Source: Pseudogulbenkiania subflava DSM 22618
GTDB lineage: Bacteria > Pseudomonadota > Gammaproteobacteria > Burkholderiales > Chromobacteriaceae
Length of the DNA: 64,000 nucleotides
Assembly: GCF_900177275.1 (NCBI RefSeq)
Contig: NZ_FXAG01000002.1
Coordinates: 117,234 to 181,233 of the forward strand
Direction of reading: 5' to 3'
This document shows positions 51,440 through 59,687 of the stretch, piece after piece. Below the pieces are notes generated by a model, which was not told the origin of the DNA, ran no database searches, and worked only from the letters and a program-made list of their open reading frames with translations. A program made the position numbers and the translations under genes. The first letter of the stretch is position 1. Each line of letters opens with the position of its first letter.

Positions 51440-54379
51440 ATGTTGCAGGGAGCGTATCGCGAGTTTCACCACCGCTTGCAGGAGCAGATCGACTCGCGGC
51501 GGATCTATACCGACCCGCTCTCCACCCTGGCCTACGGCACCGACGCCTCCTGCTACCGCCTCACCCCCAAGATCGTGGTCAAGACCCAGCACGAGAGCGA
51601 GGTGCAGGCCATCCTGGCGCTGGCGGCGGAACTCGCGCTGCCGGTGACCTTCCGCGCTGCTGGCACCTCGTTGTCCGGCCAGGCAGTGAGCGACTCGATC
51701 CTGGTGGTGGCGAGCCACGGCTGGAAGGGCATCGAGGTGCTGGAGAACGGCGCGGCGATCCGGCTGCAGCCGGGCGTGGTCGGCGCCGCCGCCAACGCCG
51801 CGCTGGCGCCGTTCGGGCGCAAGATCGGTCCTGATCCGGCGACGATCAACTCGGCCATGATCGGCGGCATCGTCAACAACAACTCCAGCGGCATGTGCTG
51901 CGGCACGGCGCAGAACAGCTACCAGACGCTGCGCGCCATCCGCGTGGTGCTGGCCGACGGCAGCGTGCTCGACACCGCCGACGCCGCCAGCGTGGCGGCG
52001 TTCCGCACCAGCCACGCCGGCCTGCTCGGGCAACTGGCGGCGCTCGCGGCGCGGGTGAAGAGTGATGTCGAACTGGCTGCCCGCATCCGTCGCAAGTACA
52101 AGATGAAGAACACCACCGGCTACAGCCTGAACGCGCTGGTGGACTTTACCGATCCGCTCGACATCCTTACCCACCTCATCGTCGGCAGCGAAGGCACCCT
52201 GGCCTTCGTCTCCGAGGTGATCTACCACACCGTGGTGGAGCATCCGCACAAGGCCTCGGCCCTGGTGTTCTACCCCACCATCAAGGCCGCCTGCGACGCG
52301 GTGCAGGTGCTGGCGCAGCACAAGGACGTGGTGGCGGCGGCGGAGCTGCTGGACCGCGCCAGCCTGCGCTCGGTGGAGAACAAGGCCGGCGTCCCCGAGC
52401 TGATCAAGACGCTGTCGGAGGACGCCGCCGCGATCCTGATCGAGACCCGCGCCGCCGATCCGGCAGCGCTGGCGGCCAACACCGCGGCGATTGCCGGCTT
52501 CATCGGCCACATCGACACTCTGACCGGGGTAGCCTTCACCGACGTCGCCAGCGAGTACACCCAGCTGTGGAACATCCGCAAGGGCATGTTCCCCAGCGTC
52601 GGGGCGATGCGCGCCGCCGAGACCACGGTGATCATCGAGGATGTGGCGTTTCCGATCGAGCACCTGGCCGAGGGCACGCTGGCTTTGCAGGCGCTGTTCA
52701 AACAGTTCCATTACGACGAGGCGATCATCTTCGGTCACGCCCTGGAGGGCAACCTGCACTTCGTGTTCACCCCCAACTTCTCCGGCGCCGAAGAAGTCGC
52801 CCGCTACGAAGCCTTCATCGAGGCGGTGTGCCGGCTGGTGGCAGTGGACTACGAGGGCGCGGTCAAGGCCGAGCACGGCACCGGCCGCAACATGGCGCCG
52901 TTCGTGGAGATGGAATGGGGGCCGGTGGCGTACCGCGTGATGCAGGAGATCAAGGCGATCTTCGACCCCCAGGGCCTGCTCAACCCGGACGTGATCCTGA
53001 CCAGCGACGCGCTGCTGCACGTCAAGGACCTCAAGCCGATCCCGGTGGTCGACGCGCTGGTCGACAAGTGCATCGAATGCGGCTTCTGCGAGGTGATGTG
53101 TCCGAGCCGCGCCATCACCCTGACGCCGCGCCAGCGCATCGTTGCCAACCGCGAGATGGCGGCGCTGCGCAGCGCCGGGGACGCGCCGGACCGCCTGGCC
53201 GAGCTGGAAGCGCTGTACCAGTACGCCGGCGACGACACCTGCACCACCTGCGGCCTGTGCGAAACCGCCTGTCCGGTCGGCATCAACACCGGCAAGCTGA
53301 CCACGCAGATCCGCCAGGGCCGCCAGAGCGACACCGGCTGGGCGGCGGCGAACTGGCTGGCCGGGCACTACGACAGCGCCACGCGCGGGGCGCGGCTTGG
53401 CCTCAAGCTGCTCGATGCGACGCACGCCGTGGCGGGCGACGCCGCCACCGGCGCCGTGATGCGCGGCCTGCGCCGCGTGTTCGGCCGGCGCGTGCCACAC
53501 TGGACGCCGTACTTCCCGCGTGCCGCAGGGAAATTCAACTACGCGCAGGGTTCCGGGCTTGATGCCGCAGCAGCACGCGAAGGCAAGCGAGCAACGACGA
53601 GACAGTACGAGCAGTACGGCGAGGAGTCGCGCAGCGCCGCCGACAAAGTGATGCAAAGGCAGCAGGCTCGGAACAAGGTTGTGTACTTGCCATCCTGTCT
53701 GACCCGCACTTTCTCCCCGTCCAGCGCCATGCCCGACCCGCGCCCGCTCAACGAAGTGGTGGCCTCGGTGCTGGGCAAGGCGGGCTACCAGCTGCTCTAC
53801 CCGGCGGGCTTGGACAACCTGTGCTGCGGCACGCCGTTCAAGTCGAAGGGGGCGCTGGACGCGGCTGCCGTCAAGCTGGCCGAACTCAAGGCAGCGCTGC
53901 TGGCGGCGAGCGACAACGGCCGCTGGCCGGTGATCGTCGATAACGGCGTGTGCACCGCGGCGATGCTGGAGGGCATCCAGGACGAGCGCCTGCGCATTCT
54001 CGACGTCACCACCTTCATCGAGACCGAGGCGGCCGCACATCTGCACTTCACCCCGCTCGACGAACACGTGGCACTGCACGTGGTGTGCTCGATGAAGAAG
54101 CTCGGCCAGGGCGCGACGCTCAACGCGCTGGCACGGCGCTGTTCGAGCCGGGTCACCGAGCCCGCCGGCATCACCTGCTGCGGTTTCGCCGGCGACAAGG
54201 GCTTCACCTATCCGGAACTGAACGCCTCGGCGCTGACCGGGCTGAAGGAGCAGGTGGGCGGCTGCTGTGGCGGCTTCTCCACCAGCGCCACCTGCGAGAT
54301 CGGGCTGTCGGAACACGCCGGCATTCCCTACCAGCACCTGATGTACCTGGTGGACCGCGCCACGCATCGCCTCGGCTGA
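51440..54379 (+). CDS. FAD/4Fe-4S D-lactate dehydrogenase-type oxidoreductase
   Basis: A 979-residue fusion of an FAD-linked oxidase and a glycolate-oxidase-type iron-sulfur subunit, as in Dld-II/YdiJ-like D-lactate or D-2-hydroxyacid dehydrogenases. Domains: FAD-binding PCMH (about 40-240), FAD oxidase C-terminal (about 260-525), two 4Fe-4S clusters (CIECGFCEVMCP from Cys544 and CTTCGLCETACP from Cys601), and two CCG domains (CCGTPFKSKG; CCGFAGDKG with GGCCGG). Start 51440 has GGAGGAGAGAGG upstream. A linker of about 45 residues before the first CCG domain (around 695-740) is unusually charged. A terminator follows. Confidence 0.9.
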   Translation: MLQGAYREFHHRLQEQIDSRRIYTDPLSTLAYGTDASCYRLTPKIVVKTQHESEVQAILALAAELALPVTFRAAGTSLSGQAVSDSILVVASHGWKGIEVLENGAAIRLQPGVVGAAANAALAPFGRKIGPDPATINSAMIGGIVNNNSSGMCCGTAQNSYQTLRAIRVVLADGSVLDTADAASVAAFRTSHAGLLGQLAALAARVKSDVELAARIRRKYKMKNTTGYSLNALVDFTDPLDILTHLIVGSEGTLAFVSEVIYHTVVEHPHKASALVFYPTIKAACDAVQVLAQHKDVVAAAELLDRASLRSVENKAGVPELIKTLSEDAAAILIETRAADPAALAANTAAIAGFIGHIDTLTGVAFTDVASEYTQLWNIRKGMFPSVGAMRAAETTVIIEDVAFPIEHLAEGTLALQALFKQFHYDEAIIFGHALEGNLHFVFTPNFSGAEEVARYEAFIEAVCRLVAVDYEGAVKAEHGTGRNMAPFVEMEWGPVAYRVMQEIKAIFDPQGLLNPDVILTSDALLHVKDLKPIPVVDALVDKCIECGFCEVMCPSRAITLTPRQRIVANREMAALRSAGDAPDRLAELEALYQYAGDDTCTTCGLCETACPVGINTGKLTTQIRQGRQSDTGWAAANWLAGHYDSATRGARLGLKLLDATHAVAGDAATGAVMRGLRRVFGRRVPHWTPYFPRAAGKFNYAQGSGLDAAAAREGKRATTRQYEQYGEESRSAADKVMQRQQARNKVVYLPSCLTRTFSPSSAMPDPRPLNEVVASVLGKAGYQLLYPAGLDNLCCGTPFKSKGALDAAAVKLAELKAALLAASDNGRWPVIVDNGVCTAAMLEGIQDERLRILDVTTFIETEAAAHLHFTPLDEHVALHVVCSMKKLGQGATLNALARRCSSRVTEPAGITCCGFAGDKGFTYPELNASALTGLKEQVGGCCGGFSTSATCEIGLSEHAGIPYQHLMYLVDRATHRLG

Positions 54380-54400
54380 GCCTGTCGAGATCCAGCTACC

Positions 54401-54423
54401 AGCCGCCTGCGGGCGGCTTTTTC
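54401..54423 (+). terminator. Intrinsic terminator after the D-lactate dehydrogenase gene
   Basis: AGCCGCC and GGCGGCT pair around TGCG, followed by TTTTTCG. Confidence 0.85.
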
Positions 54424-54549
54424 GTGCCCACGGCGCGGAGGTGACGCGTCCTGGCTGGGCGGGACGCGGTTTTTATGTCATGGTCGAACGTCGGGCTGGC
54501 GCGGCGCGATCCGCGGCGTTGCCTGCCGTTCCCTTCTCGAGGAGATTCC

Positions 54550-55062
54550 ATGAGCTACCCCATCCGCCGTGCCGACGTCGCCGACGCCCCCGCCTTGCAG
54601 GTCCTGTTCAGCTGCCCCTCGGTAGTGCGCAATTCGCTGCAGCTGCCGTATCCCTCGCTGTCGCACTGGCAGACGCGCCTGGCGGAGTTGCCGGACAGCA
54701 CGCACGCACTGGTGGCGTGCGACGCGGAGGACCGTGCCATCGCCTACGGTGCCCTGATGCGCCCGCCGCAGCTGCGCCGCGCCCACACCGCCTCGCTGGC
54801 GCTGGCGGTGCACGAAGACTGGCAAGGCAAAGGGGTGGGGCGCCAGTTGTTGGGGGCGTTGCTGGAGTACGCCGACAGCTGGCTGGGACTGACCCGGCTC
54901 GAACTGCACGTCTATGCCGACAACGAGCGGGCCATCGCGCTGTACCGGCAGCTGGGTTTCGAGGAGGAGGGACGCTTGCGCGCCGATTCGTTCCGCGACG
55001 GCGAGTTCGTCGATGGCCTGCTGATGGCTCGCCTGCGCGGGCCTCTGGCTGGGCGCAGCTGA
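54550..55062 (+). CDS. GNAT family N-acetyltransferase (YhhY-like)
   Basis: A 170-residue acetyl-CoA-dependent acetyltransferase. The acetyl-CoA loop is EDWQGKGVGRQLLGALL and the C-terminal motif B is LHVYADNERAIALYRQLGF, both intact. The likeness is to the YhhY/AaaT amino acid acetyltransferases, though the substrate is uncertain. Start 54550 has CGAGGAG upstream; the 25 codons before it lack protein likeness. Confidence 0.9.
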   Translation: MSYPIRRADVADAPALQVLFSCPSVVRNSLQLPYPSLSHWQTRLAELPDSTHALVACDAEDRAIAYGALMRPPQLRRAHTASLALAVHEDWQGKGVGRQLLGALLEYADSWLGLTRLELHVYADNERAIALYRQLGFEEEGRLRADSFRDGEFVDGLLMARLRGPLAGRS

Positions 55063-55129
55063 GGCGCCGGAGGGCAGCGCCGAGCCCGTCGGGGGAAACC
55101 GTCTGCCCAGCGCGCGGGGCACAAAAAAA

Positions 55130-55149
55130 GCGCCATCGAACCGTGGCGC
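55130..55149 (-). terminator. Terminator of the small membrane protein gene
   Basis: On the minus strand GCGCCA and TGGCGC pair, followed by TTTTTTTG. It lies 30 bp after the stop codon of the 60-residue gene. Confidence 0.8.
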
Positions 55150-55179
55150 CAATACTGACGGAGGAGAAAGACAGCGGTT

Positions 55180-55362
55180 TCAGCGCTTGCCGAAGTGGTA
55201 GGGCGACGAGCGATAGAACGGGTTCATCGGATGGTAGCCGGCGTAGGCCTTGCGCTGCTCGGCAAAGCGCGCCCGCAGCATGCCGCCGAGGAAGGCCAGT
55301 GCGCCGCCCAGCATCGGCAGCAGCAGGAAATAGAGCAGGCAGAAAGCGATCAGGGTACGCAT
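55180..55362 (-). CDS. Small membrane protein, unknown (60 aa)
   Basis: A 60-residue protein with one or two hydrophobic stretches (about 2-33) and a polar C-terminal tail rich in Tyr, Arg and Pro (AYAGYHPMNPFYRSSPYHFG). Start 55362 is backed by GAAGGAACC; the gene has its own terminator, which argues that it is real. No family recognised. Confidence 0.6.
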   Translation of the reverse strand: MRTLIAFCLLYFLLLPMLGGALAFLGGMLRARFAEQRKAYAGYHPMNPFYRSSPYHFGKR

Positions 55363-55483
55363 GGCGGGGTTCCTTCGATTGACTGGATACATTGTTCCAG
55401 CCTGGCGCGCCAGGGTCGTTCACGATCAGGACATTGTTATTGTGCATTGCGACATTTTTGCGGGCGGCCCGGCGTGACCATGA

Positions 55484-55510
55484 AAAAACCCGCCTCGTTG
55501 CCGGGGCGGG
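55484..55510 (-). terminator. Terminator of the upp-uraA unit
   Basis: On the minus strand CCCGCC pairs with GGCGGG and is followed by TTTTTT; it lies about 30 bp after the uraA stop codon. Confidence 0.8.
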
Positions 55511-55521
55511 TTGGCGTTGTC

Positions 55522-55534
55522 AGGTTGGCCGAAG
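55522..55534 (+). repeat. Uptake-like repeat AGGTTGGCCGAAG, copy 9
   Basis: Exact 13-mer between the uraA stop codon and its terminator. Confidence 0.75.
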
Positions 55535-55540
55535 CCGCTG

Positions 55541-56785
55541 TTACAGGTCCTGTCCCTCGACGATGCCGTCGTGGGTGGCGGCGTGACGGGGCAGGATCAG
55601 GTTCAATACGATCGCCAGCAGCGAGCACAGGCCGACGCCGGCCAGCCCGAACGAGCCCAGCTTGATCTCCAGGCCGCCGATGCCGGCGGTCAGCACCACC
55701 GAGATGATCACCAGGTTGCGCGGCTCCATCAGGTCCACCTTGGCTTCGATCAGGGTCTTCAGGCCGATCGAGGCGATGGTGCCGAACAGCAGCACCATGA
55801 TGCCGCCCATCACCGGCATCGGGATCGACTGCAGCAGCGCGTTGAACTTGCCGAAGAAGGCCATGGCGATGGCGAACAGGGCCGCCCAGGTCATCACCAC
55901 CGGGTTGAAGTTGCGTGTGATCATCACCGCGCCGGTCACCTCGGCGTAAGTCGTCACGGGAGGCCCGCCGATCAGGCCAGCCAGGCACACGCCCAGGCCG
56001 TCGCCGGACAACGTGCGGTGCAGGCCCGGGGACTTGGTGTAGTCGCGGCCGGTGACGCCGCCGATCGCCATCACGCCGCCGATGTGCTCGATGGCCGGGG
56101 CGATCGCCACCGGCAGCATGAACAGCGCCGCGGCCCAGTTCACTTCCGGGCTGTGGAATTGCGGCACGGCGAACCACGGCGCGTTGGCCAGCTTGGCGAA
56201 ATCGACCACGCCCAGCAGCGCCGCGACGATGTAGCCGGCCGTGACGCCGGCCAGGATCGGCACCAGCTTGAACATGCCGCGCGCGAAGATCGACACCACG
56301 ATGGTGGTGGCGAGCGACACCGCCGCCAGCAGCAGCGAAGTCTCGTACGGCATCACCTGCTGGCCGCCGGCGCGCCCCATCGCCATGTTCGAGGCGGCAT
56401 TGGCCACGCTCAAACCGATGATCATGATCACCGGGCCGATCACCACCGGTGGCAGCAGGCGGTTGACCAGCTCCATGCCGCGCCATTTGACGATGGCGGC
56501 GAACACGAAGTACATGAAGCCGGCGCAGAACAGGCCGAACATGGTGGCACCCATGCCCCAGGTCTGCATCGAGTAGATGATCGGGCCGATGAAGGCGAAC
56601 GAGGAACCGAGGAAGATCGGCACCTGGCGACCGGTGCACAGCTGGAACAGCAGGGTGCCGACGCCGGCACCGAGCAGAGCCATGGCCGGATTGAGCCCGG
56701 TCAGAAGCGGCACCAGTACCAGGGCGCCGAAGGCGACGAACAGGATCTGGGCTCCCGATACCGCCGTCTTGAGTTGTTGGAACAT
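55541..56785 (-). CDS. uraA: Uracil permease
   Basis: A 414-residue nucleobase:cation symporter-2 protein with about 14 membrane segments. Family motifs are ILFVAFGALVLVPLLTG at the N-terminus and the signature AIEHIGGVMAIGGVTGRD and GGPPVTTYAEVTGAV in the transport core. It takes up uracil by proton symport. It is the third gene of an upp-unknown-uraA unit, a combination of uptake and salvage also known from E. coli (upp-uraA), here with an extra gene in between. Confidence 0.94.
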   Translation of the reverse strand: MFQQLKTAVSGAQILFVAFGALVLVPLLTGLNPAMALLGAGVGTLLFQLCTGRQVPIFLGSSFAFIGPIIYSMQTWGMGATMFGLFCAGFMYFVFAAIVKWRGMELVNRLLPPVVIGPVIMIIGLSVANAASNMAMGRAGGQQVMPYETSLLLAAVSLATTIVVSIFARGMFKLVPILAGVTAGYIVAALLGVVDFAKLANAPWFAVPQFHSPEVNWAAALFMLPVAIAPAIEHIGGVMAIGGVTGRDYTKSPGLHRTLSGDGLGVCLAGLIGGPPVTTYAEVTGAVMITRNFNPVVMTWAALFAIAMAFFGKFNALLQSIPMPVMGGIMVLLFGTIASIGLKTLIEAKVDLMEPRNLVIISVVLTAGIGGLEIKLGSFGLAGVGLCSLLAIVLNLILPRHAATHDGIVEGQDL

Positions 56786-56842
56786 GAAAGAATCCTTGTT
56801 GTTAGATAGAGCGCGAATCAGAGCGACGTCCCGTGGCCGGCG

Positions 56843-57481
56843 TCACACCGTGCAGTACATGATGGCCTGCGCGATGATGTTGTCCTGGCCTTCGGCCAGT
56901 CGGCTGCGGCCGCGAAAGGCTTGCACCATGGCCTGTACCCGCTGGTAGGTCTCGTAGTTGGGGCGTGCCTGGTAGGCAATGTCGATGCCGAGCTTGGCGG
57001 CCAGCTTCTTGATGGTGGTGGGCTTGATGCATATCTGGCGCTCGGGGTCGCTGTAGGCCAGAAAGCAGGTCACCACCGGCCATTTCGCCGCATGGGTTCT
57101 CGGATCGTGCCGGCACAGCGTCAGGACATCGACGAACGCCTCGAAGTGCTCGGGCGAAAAATGATGCAGCACGTCGTTGAGCGCCGCCACGAAAGGCAGG
57201 TGCACCTCGCCGTATCCCAGGTAGTTACGGAACGCCATCTTCTCGAACGTGCTGACCGTGCTGCAGCGGCCGATGATCTGGCGGCAGCAATCGATGACGG
57301 CGGCCGTATTGCCGGTGACGAGGGCCCGCTGCAGCACGGGCTCGGTCAGGCCCTCCCGGCACAGGCGGATCACACTGTCGATACTGCGATGCTTCTTCCC
57401 CTGCGCCAGCCAGTCCGGGTCATTCAGCGCGCCGGGAAAACGCAGCAGGAAGTCGTGATCTATCTGTTCGAACGCATCCAT
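56843..57481 (-). CDS. Conserved hypothetical protein between upp and uraA
   Basis: A 212-residue soluble, helical protein. Notable parts are FLLRFPGALNDPDWLAQGKKHRS near the N-terminus (in pieces), RNYLGYGEVHLPFVAALND and a C-terminal segment KLGIDIAYQARPNYETYQRV. I do not recognise a family. AAAGGCGACGC precedes the ATG. It lies 80 bp after upp and 57 bp before uraA in the same direction, so it is probably transcribed with uracil salvage genes, but nothing in it suggests a nucleotide role. Confidence 0.75.
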   Translation of the reverse strand: MDAFEQIDHDFLLRFPGALNDPDWLAQGKKHRSIDSVIRLCREGLTEPVLQRALVTGNTAAVIDCCRQIIGRCSTVSTFEKMAFRNYLGYGEVHLPFVAALNDVLHHFSPEHFEAFVDVLTLCRHDPRTHAAKWPVVTCFLAYSDPERQICIKPTTIKKLAAKLGIDIAYQARPNYETYQRVQAMVQAFRGRSRLAEGQDNIIAQAIMYCTV

Positions 57482-57561
57482 GCGTCGCCTTTCGTCGTGG
57501 GGCAGGAGAGAGCAGACAGCACCGGGCCGGCCACGCTTCGGTGGCAGACCGCCGGCGAGTG

Positions 57562-58194
57562 TCAGCCGTGCTTGGTGCCGAAGATCTTGTCGCCGGCGTC
57601 GCCCAGGCCGGGGATGATGTAGCCGTGCTCGTTGAGGTGGCTGTCGAGCGAGGCGGCGACGATTTGTACGTCGGGATGGGCCTCGTTCACCACTTTCACG
57701 CCTTCCGGTGCCGCCACCATCACCACCGCCTTGATCTGCTTGCAGCCCTTGCGCTTCAAGAGGTCGATGGTGGCGACCATCGAGCCGCCGGTGGCCAGCA
57801 TCGGGTCGATGATGATGGCGATGCGCTCGTCGAGGCTGTCGACGAACTTGTCGAAGTAGGGCACCGGTTCCAGTGTTTCCTCGTTGCGGTAGAGTCCGAC
57901 CACGCTGATCTTGGCCGACGGCACCAGGTCGAGCACACCATCCAGCATGCCGAGGCCGGCGCGCAGGATCGGCACCACGGTGACCTTCTTGCCCTTGATC
58001 TGCTGCACCTCGATCGGGCCGCACCAGCCCTCGATGGTGACGGTTTCCAGTTCGAAATCGCGGGTGGCCTCGTAGGCCAGCAGGCGCGCCAGCTCCTGGG
58101 TCAGCTGGCGGAATTTCATGGTGCTGATGGCGCCTTCGCGCAGCAGCCCGAGCTTGTGCTGTACCAGCGGGTGGTGCACTACGGTGATGTTCAT
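57562..58194 (-). CDS. upp: Uracil phosphoribosyltransferase
   Basis: Salvages uracil with PRPP to UMP. The 210-residue protein has the PRPP-binding loop [12 protein letters not shown] and the C-terminal uracil-binding [13 protein letters not shown], with [10 protein letters not shown] in the middle. Start 58194 has GAAGGAAGCC upstream; the longer frame from 58260 would run through a terminator stem. A strong terminator ends just 19 bp before the start codon, which suggests control by read-through. Confidence 0.96.
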   Translation of the reverse strand: MNITVVHHPLVQHKLGLLREGAISTMKFRQLTQELARLLAYEATRDFELETVTIEGWCGPIEVQQIKGKKVTVVPILRAGLGMLDGVLDLVPSAKISVVGLYRNEETLEPVPYFDKFVDSLDERIAIIIDPMLATGGSMVATIDLLKRKGCKQIKAVVMVAAPEGVKVVNEAHPDVQIVAASLDSHLNEHGYIIPGLGDAGDKIFGTKHG

Positions 58195-58213
58195 GCGGCT
58201 TCCTTCGCTCGTG

Positions 58214-58254
58214 AAAAAACAGCCGGGTCGTCCCGTTTCGGGATACCGGCTGTT
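58214..58254 (-). terminator. Terminator right in front of upp
   Basis: On the minus strand AACAGCCGG pairs with CCGGCTGTT, with an inner TCCC/GGGA pairing, followed by TTTTTT. It may end the EAL-gene transcript, or act as an attenuator of upp, since only 19 bp remain before the upp start. Confidence 0.8.
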
Positions 58255-58267
58255 TGGCATTGTGTCC

Positions 58268-58294
58268 GTGAACGGCGGGGTCGCCGCCGTTCAC
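58268..58294 (-). promoter_or_regulatory. Second hairpin upstream of the upp terminator
   Basis: GTGAACGGCGG (58268-58278) pairs perfectly with CCGCCGTTCAC (58284-58294) around a 5-nt loop. It precedes the terminator by 13 nt in the direction of transcription and has no T-run, so it may be part of a regulatory leader. Confidence 0.5.
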
Positions 58295-58330
58295 GTGGGA
58301 TTAAATGGGTGTTTACACCATGTTGCGATT

Positions 58331-59188
58331 TTAGCCTTTTTCCCACTGGTAAATCCACGGCAACAAGCCTTCGGCGGGCTGCGGGGCCGAGCACAGATAG
58401 CCTTGCACTGCATCGCAGCCCAGTTCGCTCAAGAGTGCCAGGTCGGCGCTTTCCTCGATCCCCATGGCCACGGTGAACAGGCCGTGCCGCTGCGCCAGGA
58501 GCAGGTTCTCCTGCAGGATGGCGCGCAGGTGAGGATTGCTGCCGGCACCGTGCACGAAGGCGCGATCGATCTTCATCGTCGAGAAGTGCTCGCCGTTGAG
58601 GCGCGTCGCCAAGCCGCTGCCGATGCCGTATTCGTCGACCGCCACGCCGAAGCCGCGCTCACGCAGCTGGCCGAGCTGCGGTTCGGCCAACTCCCAGTGC
58701 TGACGCAGGGTGTTCTCGGATAGCTCGAGGATCAGGCTGGAGGACGGCAGGCCGGCGATGCGGCACTTGCTTTCCAGCAGCCCCGGCAGGTTGCGGTCGG
58801 TGAGCGACAGGGCGGACAGGTTGATCGACACCGTGAGCTTCTGGCCGTGATCGAGCCAGTCGCGACAGGCGTAGAGCGACTTCTCGAGGATCAGTTCGGT
58901 CAGTTCGCGGATCATGCCGCGCTCTTCCATGATCGGCACGAAGGTTACTGGCGACAGCACCCCCAGTGCCGGGTGGCGCCAGCGCGCCAGGGCCTCGACC
59001 CCGAGCACCTTGCGCGAACGCAGTTCGACCACCGGCTGGAAGTAGGGTACTAGCTGGTCGTTGACCAGCGCCCGCCAGATTTCGTCGATGGACATGGCGC
59101 TGGCAGAGATCAGGCGGTCGTCTTGATAAGGCAGGAATTCGTCAGTCATGGTGTCAGGCGATGCGGGAGACTCATACACGTTTTTCAT
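58331..59188 (-). CDS. EAL domain protein, probably degenerate
   Basis: A 285-residue, single-domain EAL protein without signal or membrane segments. It keeps EAL (65-67), Asn123, Glu155, Lys206 and Gln262, but the DDFGTG motif reads DEYGIG (Asp185, Glu186) and AEGVET reads AMGIEES, in which the first Glu is replaced by Met242. Such changes usually weaken or abolish c-di-GMP hydrolysis, so it may act as a c-di-GMP binder or protein partner. It is upstream of upp in the same direction, separated by two hairpins. Confidence 0.88.
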   Translation of the reverse strand: MKNVYESPASPDTMTDEFLPYQDDRLISASAMSIDEIWRALVNDQLVPYFQPVVELRSRKVLGVEALARWRHPALGVLSPVTFVPIMEERGMIRELTELILEKSLYACRDWLDHGQKLTVSINLSALSLTDRNLPGLLESKCRIAGLPSSSLILELSENTLRQHWELAEPQLGQLRERGFGVAVDEYGIGSGLATRLNGEHFSTMKIDRAFVHGAGSNPHLRAILQENLLLAQRHGLFTVAMGIEESADLALLSELGCDAVQGYLCSAPQPAEGLLPWIYQWEKG

Positions 59189-59233
59189 TATATGACGAAT
59201 GAAAAAAACCTGTCTGGTGCGGGCAACAAAAAA

Positions 59234-59251
59234 CCCGGCGCAGCGACCGGG
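59234..59251 (-). terminator. Terminator after grxD
   Basis: On the minus strand CCCGG and CCGGG pair around an 8-nt loop, followed by TTTTTTG. Confidence 0.7.
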
Positions 59252-59273
59252 TTGTGGCGTCTCAGGCGCATGG

Positions 59274-59594
59274 TTACGCCTGGGCGATATCCTTCAGCAG
59301 TTCCTGCAGTTCGCCGGACTGGAACATTTCGTACATGATGTCCGAACCGCCGATGAATTCACCCTTGATGTAGAGCTGCGGAATGGTCGGCCAGTTGGAG
59401 AAATCCTTGATGCCCTGGCGGATTTCCGGATTCTGCAGCACGTCGACGGTCAGAAAGTCGTCCACGCCGCAGGCCTTGACGATCTGCACTGCGCGCGCGG
59501 AGAAACCGCACTGCGGGAACTGGGCCGAGCCCTTCATGAACAGTACGACCGGGCTGCTGGTGACGGTTTGCTTGATGGTTTCCTGGATATCCAT
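59274..59594 (-). CDS. grxD: Monothiol glutaredoxin Grx4
   Basis: A 106-residue monothiol glutaredoxin that binds a 2Fe-2S cluster with glutathione and works in iron-sulfur cluster delivery. The active site is CGFS (29-32); the glutathione-binding WPTIPQLYI and GGSDIM are present. A clear reading start at 59594. It has its own terminator. Confidence 0.96.
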   Translation of the reverse strand: MDIQETIKQTVTSSPVVLFMKGSAQFPQCGFSARAVQIVKACGVDDFLTVDVLQNPEIRQGIKDFSNWPTIPQLYIKGEFIGGSDIMYEMFQSGELQELLKDIAQA

Positions 59595-59687
59595 GGATGG
59601 CAGAATCCTTGCGTTGGTTGAGGCTGGCGCTCCGGAACAGGCAACCCTGTCTGGCGACGCAATACCCGAGCGTTTCGATGGGGTATT

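Noticed and set aside
51263-54367. A reading frame of over 1000 codons on the minus strand
   Set aside because: It is the exact shadow of the D-lactate dehydrogenase gene; its sequence is full of His, Arg, Gln and Val repeats typical of antisense GC-rich frames and has no family motif.
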